The position numbers and the translations under genes are program-made. Positions 1-3,855 of a stretch of 6,528 nt of DNA are shown here, piece by piece (position 1 is the stretch's first letter; each line of letters starts with the position of its first letter). This DNA is from Candidatus Woesearchaeota archaeon (GTDB lineage: Archaea; Nanobdellota; Nanobdellia; Woesearchaeales; GW2011-AR9). Location: the NCBI GenBank assembly GCA_016181345.1, contig JACOZM010000056.1:1-6528 (forward strand), read 5' to 3'. The notes below the pieces were generated by a model, which was not told the origin of the DNA, searched no databases, and saw nothing but the letters and a program-made list of their open reading frames with translations.

Positions 1-439
1 ATTCTACTTCCGGAGCAGAGGTATCAACAACAAATGTTTTGCTAAGAGTTTGATCTAAAATATTTCCAACCTTATCCTCTATTTTGAATTGGATAGAGAC
101 CGAAGAACTAGGAAGAACTCGGATTGGCGTCCAAGTACAAGTATAATAATCGCCGATTGTTTCTTCGTGATGTAGGACACAGCTATCTGTATCTAGGCTA
201 AGGTCAATCTCACTGTCAGCAAATTCTATCTGGCTAGATGTTGCTGTCAATTTTTTCAATTCATTGGTTTCTGTAACATTGATAACTAGACGGCTGACGG
301 CTGAACTTGAACCCATAAAGTCCCCTAAATTAGTTAAGGTAAAGGTATCTCCCAAGATTACTGGCTTTACAAAATCGGTTTTAAACCTAAACGGCCCTTG
401 AGTTTTTTGATGTCCAAACTTATCTAATCGGATGCGTAA
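1..439 (-). CDS. Gene C, continuation after frameshift: Ig-like repeat module, 3' end outside window
   Basis: This frame is open from 439, just below a TAA at 442-440, to the window edge, giving 146 residues and one extra base with no stop. No start with a ribosome site lies near its beginning, so it is a continuation of the gene starting at 1026. It repeats the module of the first part: L-G-D-T-F-T-L-T-N-L-G, then T-D-S-C ... Y-T-C-T-W, then F-V-V-D-T-S-A-P-E-V at the edge. The two S-A-P-E-V motifs share an identical 11-base stretch (plus strand 6-16 and 608-618). They are 602 bases apart, which becomes 201 codons once one missing base is restored. Because the motif closes a module, further repeats probably follow outside the window. 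Confidence 0.8.
424..439 (-). other. Frameshift interval in gene C
   Basis: The upstream frame ends at TAG 426-424 and the continuing frame is blocked above 439 by TAA 442-440, so the shift is confined to about 16 bases. One base is missing. Minus-strand GAATTTAATTACGC with one extra T or A reads V-E-F-N-L-R-I-R-L-D-K or V-E-F-K-L-R-I-R-L-D-K. No classic slippery heptamer is in frame. Confidence 0.8.
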
Positions 440-1026
440 TTAAATTCCACTCTTCTTTCCGTAAAACTTATTTCCTGCAGAACTTGCTGCGTATCAGCGT
501 CAAGAATTTCTATCTTGCTTAACCCAACTCCGAAATTAGGCTTATCTTTAGCCATAAAATTTAAATGAACTTTTCCGTCAGTCCTTTGTTCGACACTTAC
601 GCCTGTAACTTCCGGAGCCGAACTATCCGCTACAATCGTGTCTCCATCTCCAGCATTAGAAGGCAAGTGTTTTACTTCAAATGTATAACTGTCTTCAGGA
701 ACTCCCGTACTGACGTCGCTGATATATTCACAAGTAAACCCTAAATCGTTGCTGTTGCAGGAATCAAATTCGTCTCCTCGTCCGCCAAGGACTAGACTTA
801 GATCGTTCGGACTAAGGATGTCCGTTCCCAGATTTGTTACCGTAGCTTGAACGGTCCAGACATCGCCTTTTCCATTTAAGTAGCCGTTAAAATTGTCTCT
901 GCCGGAATTTTTACTGACACTAACAGTAGCAGCCATACCATCTGCAGTATAAAATGGAATAGTGAACAATAACGCAATGATAAAACAAGCTATCCATTTT
1001 CTTTCGTTAATCTTTATCCGCACCAT
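424..1026 (-). CDS. Gene C, N-terminal part: secreted Ig-like repeat protein, ends at a frameshift
   Basis: The start at ATG 1026 is supported by a GGTG site nine bases upstream; GTG 1038 would add four residues. The 200-residue product opens with a signal peptide: basic M-V-R-I-K-I-N-E-R-K, then a hydrophobic W-I-A-C-F-I-I-A-L-L-F segment, with probable cleavage near G-M-A-A. The mature part is beta-rich and shows a module also seen downstream: G-D-x-W-T-V ... T-N-L-G, then D-S-C ... F-T-C, then V-A-D-S-S-A-P-E-V. The last motif resembles the D-x-x-A-P linkers between bacterial and archaeal Ig-like surface domains. The frame stops at TAG 426-424 just after E-R-R-V-E-F-N, within a strand of the second module. 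The -1 frame continues the same protein from 439. The likely role is an extracellular or surface-layer-associated protein; ligand and partner are unknown. Confidence 0.82.
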   Translation of the reverse strand: MVRIKINERKWIACFIIALLFTIPFYTADGMAATVSVSKNSGRDNFNGYLNGKGDVWTVQATVTNLGTDILSPNDLSLVLGGRGDEFDSCNSNDLGFTCEYISDVSTGVPEDSYTFEVKHLPSNAGDGDTIVADSSAPEVTGVSVEQRTDGKVHLNFMAKDKPNFGVGLSKIEILDADTQQVLQEISFTERRVEFNYASD

Positions 1027-1035
1027 CTTTTTAAG

Positions 1036-1039
1036 CACC
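1036..1039 (-). promoter_or_regulatory. GGTG ribosome-binding site deciding the gene C start
   Basis: Minus-strand GGTG matches the archaeal Shine-Dalgarno core (complement of the CACC near the 16S rRNA 3' end). It lies nine bases before the ATG at 1026-1024, a normal spacing. This favours ATG 1026 over the in-frame GTG at 1038, which overlaps the GGTG itself. Confidence 0.45.
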
Positions 1040-1065
1040 GAATTGTTGTTCCGTTTTTATTCTTT

Positions 1066-1073
1066 TGTTTTAA
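1066..1073 (-). promoter_or_regulatory. Possible TATA box for gene C
   Basis: The minus strand reads CTTAAAAC, centred near 1069. A start site 25-27 bases downstream would be near 1043, giving a short leader of about 17 bases that includes the GGTG at 1039-1036. The match is weaker than that of gene B, and a second AT-rich candidate (AATAAAAA, minus strand around 1061-1054) is nearby, so the assignment is tentative. Confidence 0.3.
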
Positions 1074-1100
1074 GTACGTTGTTATGAGTGTCTTTTTTTT

Positions 1101-1141
1101 AAGGATATTTTTGAAAGGATGATTTTTAAGGATGAATCCTT
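1101..1141. repeat. AAGGAT repeat cluster upstream of gene C
   Basis: Plus-strand AAGGAT occurs at 1101-1106, 1115-1120 and 1128-1133, each preceded by a T-rich run, with 13-14 bases between starts. The third copy faces an inverted ATCCTT at 1136-1141, making a perfect six-base-arm palindrome with a two-base spacer (1128-1141). It lies about 75-115 bases before the gene C start, upstream of the probable TATA box, where an activator or similar DNA-binding protein could act. The rest of the 187-bp gap holds no supported gene. Confidence 0.45.
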
Positions 1142-1225
1142 CCCACCCCGTTTATCTGGCCGTTTGGTTTTGGCTAGGTATCATCAGTTCATGTTCGTTT
1201 ATCACCTTCAACTTTTTTTGACTTC

Positions 1226-2581
1226 TTAATTCCATAGAGGATCTAAACTTTTTCGTTTTTCTTTAGAGATTTGACTCATATCAGTCATCATCATTAAATC
1301 TTCCATCAATCTTCCGTTAACTTTTACTGATTTTTCCCGACATCCGGCTGCCGGATAACCAAAAACTACAGCAGCACATTCCCAGGAAGATACTTCAACC
1401 TGCAGAGGAACATCTTCAATAGCATATGACGGAACATAAAAAGTCAATTGATCGGAGGTATATAATTCTTCAGGAGTAATTTCAAAATAATACTTCGGCT
1501 CGTCCCATTTTAAGCTTCCAGAGATAAATTTTTCCAACTTTGAGCCATTCAGAGTATATCGAAAATCTTTTTCCCAAGTAATAATCGTAAAGGCAACACT
1601 TCGTTCTTCCGTAGCAATATTGATCTCCTTTTTTAATGTTAACATTGCATCTACTGCATAAATTCCAGGAACTAATTTTACCTCGGTACTTCTTGGGCCA
1701 TTAATAAAAATAGGGATTGTTTGATCTTCTGTCATTGGACCGTTGTTGAGATCGGATACTTTTCTCAAGACAACTAAAACATCTTCATCATCACTAAGAG
1801 AAGTTTCTGTTTCACTAAAATAATAATCATTGTATTTCGTCAAGCTATCGTTTACTTGTTTTCTTAACAGGTGATCTGGAAGCTCAAATAGTCCAGATGA
1901 GCCGGAAGTAGGACCTGAACTAGCTGGATTTGAATTAAATAGTGTGTTAGAATCTTTTGAATCAAAGAAACATCTTCTTTCTGCTTCTTTACAAGTGATG
2001 TCCTTATAGGGAATAAGTCCAATTGCACCAACCGTATAAAAACATTCTAAAGGAATAATACATTTACTGATCCTTTTCTTCTGAACAGTAACATTGATAG
2101 GTTTTAATTTGTGGAGTTCAATGACCGGTTCTTTGATATCAGCTACAGCATAGCCAATAAGGTTTTGGCTAGGTGGAAGATCATAGGTATCAATGGGATA
2201 AAAAGAAGTCAAATAATCTTCTTTCATGAAGCTCATCATACCACCATAAACTTCTGGATAACTTTTATCTAATTCACCAGAATCATCAGTAACTCCCATC
2301 TCACATTCGTCCTGGTCTGGAATAGTGAATCCAACCCTAACTAGATCTAAAGGCTCATGAGTAAAACTATCAACTACCTTCGCTCGCAATACTTCGCTGG
2401 ATCTTTTATTGGTGTCACAGACCATACTTTCACTAAAGGAAGAAACAGGAGGAGGCAATGTTTGATCTGTCCTTACTGGGTCGCTGTTCCGGATATTCGA
2501 TTCCAATGCAAAAATAAATTTATATCCTTCATTATCTAATGCTAAAGGATCTGCAAGGTGTTCTGCGAAGTGATCATCCCG
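1226..2581 (-). CDS. Gene B, C-terminal part: extracytoplasmic domains, separated by a -1 frameshift
   Basis: This frame opens just after a TGA at 2584-2582 and runs to TAA at 1228-1226. It has no credible start: the first start-like codon is a TTG at 2506 with no ribosome site, and 25 well-formed codons precede it, including H-L-A-D-P-L-A-L-D-N-E-G-Y-K-F-I-F-A. It therefore completes the gene ending at 2542, and the repaired protein is about 836 residues. In repaired numbering, residues about 447-543 look like a carboxypeptidase-regulatory or transthyretin-like beta sandwich (V-V-D-S-F-T-H-E-P-L, then T-D-D-S-G-E-L and Y-G-G-M-M-S-F). A Cys-bearing stretch (559-589) and a Ser/Gly/Pro-rich linker (about 601-616) follow. 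A second beta-rich domain contains V-K-L-V-P-G-I-Y-A-V. The C-terminus is basic and ends P-L-W-N. There is no second membrane helix, so this part should lie outside the cell on the single N-terminal anchor (inference). Function is unknown. Confidence 0.85.
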   Translation of the reverse strand, partial: RDDHFAEHLADPLALDNEGYKFIFALESNIRNSDPVRTDQTLPPPVSSFSESMVCDTNKRSSEVLRAKVVDSFTHEPLDLVRVGFTIPDQDECEMGVTDDSGELDKSYPEVYGGMMSFMKEDYLTSFYPIDTYDLPPSQNLIGYAVADIKEPVIELHKLKPINVTVQKKRISKCIIPLECFYTVGAIGLIPYKDITCKEAERRCFFDSKDSNTLFNSNPASSGPTSGSSGLFELPDHLLRKQVNDSLTKYNDYYFSETETSLSDDEDVLVVLRKVSDLNNGPMTEDQTIPIFINGPRSTEVKLVPGIYAVDAMLTLKKEINIATEERSVAFTIITWEKDFRYTLNGSKLEKFISGSLKWDEPKYYFEITPEELYTSDQLTFYVPSYAIEDVPLQVEVSSWECAAVVFGYPAAGCREKSVKVNGRLMEDLMMMTDMSQISKEKRKSLDPLWN

Positions 2582-3735
2582 TCAACATCATTAAAATCAA
2601 AATATGGTTTCCAGCCAAAATAATCAAACCGTACTTCTACATCCTCAACATCGTTAATGTTAGTGATGATATTATTGTTATAATTCTGCTGGTATATACT
2701 GCTTAAGTCCGTTACTGGATAATCATAGTACTGTAAGTTGTGCGCCCCTAAGACTTGAAGCATAGGAATGTATGAAGAAATCAGCTGTTGCAATTTCTCT
2801 TCAACGTCAGGAGTCTGCCAAAATTTTGTTCCTGCAACATCAAACGTAGCTGCGTTCATCGGCGGCAGCATATTATCAGCAAGAGAGGTAAAACTCCCTA
2901 AAAGACTCAAGAACTGAGCTTCTAAAAAGAAATAGTTTTTCTGTGATTCAGCGATATTAGACGCAACATCATAATAATGTTTCAAATTTAAAGGAACACG
3001 AACAAAGAATTGGTTAAATTGTTCTTGCGCTTCGCCTTGAGATGCTTTTACATCAAGATTAATAGTGAAGACTACAGACTCTTCACCAACTTGAGCTTGA
3101 GCATCCTGGATAAGACTAGTCTCGACAACAATGCCTTGCTCCTTAAATTGAGTGTAATCGGCTAAACATTCCTGGATGTGTTCTTTGACGTATCGTGATA
3201 ATTGAGACTCGATACTCATCTCCGATCCTTCTTTTCCGTCATCATAGAGTTTTGGTTTTAGAGAAGAATACGCAATAACATTGAGCTGATTTTCCGGGCG
3301 GCTGTAATGCCAATATGGAACTTTCATATTGCCTAGATTTACTCCATCTGCGTTTGTAGGATTCTCAGGATCATACGTTCCGATGAGATCAACATAAATA
3401 TAGCCCCCTTGCTGACCGAGAATCTTTAATCCTTTTTCGGCCGTTTCACGTAAGCAATCTTCTGTATAAGTCCTTACTGAACGGAATTGAGAAGGAACAT
3501 CTTCCAAAGCACGAAATCCCTCTTCTGTAATTTTATCTTTTTGAACAATTTTTGTCACATAGAGAACCCCGGCAAAAGAAAACAACAACGCAATCCCAAT
3601 GATGATGAAAACAGTAACTTGGCCCTTCTTATTGTTGAAATAATGAAATCTATTTTTATGGTGTTTAGACAGCAAACTATTTTGGGAAAGAGAACTAGAC
3701 ATAGTTCTACCTAAACGGCCTCTTTTTGAGCTCAT
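2542..3735 (-). CDS. Gene B, N-terminal part: membrane-anchored protein, ends at a frameshift
   Basis: The ATG at 3735 is chosen because it sits at leaderless distance from a strong TATA box; an in-frame ATG at 3702 is the alternative. The 397-residue product has a basic N-terminal stretch (residues 1-37) and then K-K-G-Q followed by one hydrophobic helix at about 40-62. K-K-G-Q before the helix resembles an archaeal class III (prepilin-like) signal, but the usual Glu at +5 is absent, so a plain membrane anchor is equally possible. The rest should face outside. It includes T-E-D-C-L-R-E-T-A-E-K-G-L-K-I-L-G-Q-Q-G (91-110), a second Cys at 190, and a helical region R-V-P-L-N-L-K-H-Y-Y-D-V-A (246-258). 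I recall this arrangement as an uncharacterised DPANN family that normally runs to 800 residues or more. The frame stops at TAG 2544-2542, and the last 11 residues (M-I-T-S-Q-N-T-L-Q-I-L) are probably an out-of-frame tail. The sensible continuation is the -1 frame open from 2581. Confidence 0.88.
   Translation of the reverse strand: MSSKRGRLGRTMSSSLSQNSLLSKHHKNRFHYFNNKKGQVTVFIIIGIALLFSFAGVLYVTKIVQKDKITEEGFRALEDVPSQFRSVRTYTEDCLRETAEKGLKILGQQGGYIYVDLIGTYDPENPTNADGVNLGNMKVPYWHYSRPENQLNVIAYSSLKPKLYDDGKEGSEMSIESQLSRYVKEHIQECLADYTQFKEQGIVVETSLIQDAQAQVGEESVVFTINLDVKASQGEAQEQFNQFFVRVPLNLKHYYDVASNIAESQKNYFFLEAQFLSLLGSFTSLADNMLPPMNAATFDVAGTKFWQTPDVEEKLQQLISSYIPMLQVLGAHNLQYYDYPVTDLSSIYQQNYNNNIITNINDVEDVEVRFDYFGWKPYFDFNDVDGMITSQNTLQIL
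2545..2581 (-). other. Frameshift interval in gene B
   Basis: The upstream frame is open to TAG 2544-2542 and the downstream frame is closed above 2581 by TGA 2584-2582, so the shift must occur in these 37 bases. One base is missing. Adding a G to the GGG run at 2580-2578 gives F-N-D-V-D-G-D-D-H-F-A-E-H-L-A-D-P-L, a smooth join. No canonical X-XXY-YYZ slippery heptamer is present. Confidence 0.8.
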
Positions 3736-3762
3736 GGTTCTTTCTGAAGTAAAGCTTGAGGA

Positions 3763-3770
3763 TATATAAA
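3763..3770 (-). promoter_or_regulatory. Archaeal TATA box for gene B, near-leaderless transcript
   Basis: The minus strand reads TTTATATA here, centred about 31 bases before the ATG at 3735. Archaeal TATA boxes sit about 25-27 bases upstream of the start site, so transcription should begin near 3740 and leave a leader of only about five bases. There is no Shine-Dalgarno-like sequence just before the ATG (the minus strand reads AGAAAGAACC), which fits leaderless initiation. The flanking 120-bp gap is otherwise AT-rich with no further signal I can support. The box implies that gene B can be transcribed independently of gene A. Confidence 0.75.
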
Positions 3771-3855
3771 GGTTATTGTTTTTTACGTCTAAAAGTTCCT
3801 ACTTATTTTTCTCTCCTCTGCGTTTTTGATAGCAACTATTTAAGAAAATGTTTTT

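Noticed and set aside
1158..1174. GGCCGTTTGGTTTTGGC as an inverted repeat
   Set aside because: The arms do not pair beyond GCC/GGC.
2504..2506. TTG as start of a separate 426-residue gene
   Set aside because: Protein-like sequence continues 25 codons upstream in the same frame and no ribosome site precedes it.
2518..2525. Minus-strand TATAAATT as an internal promoter in gene B
   Set aside because: It encodes the in-frame residues Y-K-F, and no start with good context follows at the right distance.
2357..2539. Plus-strand 60-codon frame
   Set aside because: It lies wholly antisense to well-supported gene B, has no promoter or ribosome site, and its product has no recognisable features.
2542..2547. 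CTT-TAG resembling the release-factor-2 type +1 recoding site
   Set aside because: A +1 shift there reaches a TAA after three codons. The open downstream frame needs a -1 (or +2) shift.
424..2581. Phase variation by homopolymer slippage at the two frameshifts
   Set aside because: The runs involved are only two or three bases, far shorter than known contingency tracts.
3487..3714. Plus-strand 75-codon frame
   Set aside because: Antisense shadow of the gene B membrane helix and N-terminus; no initiation signals.
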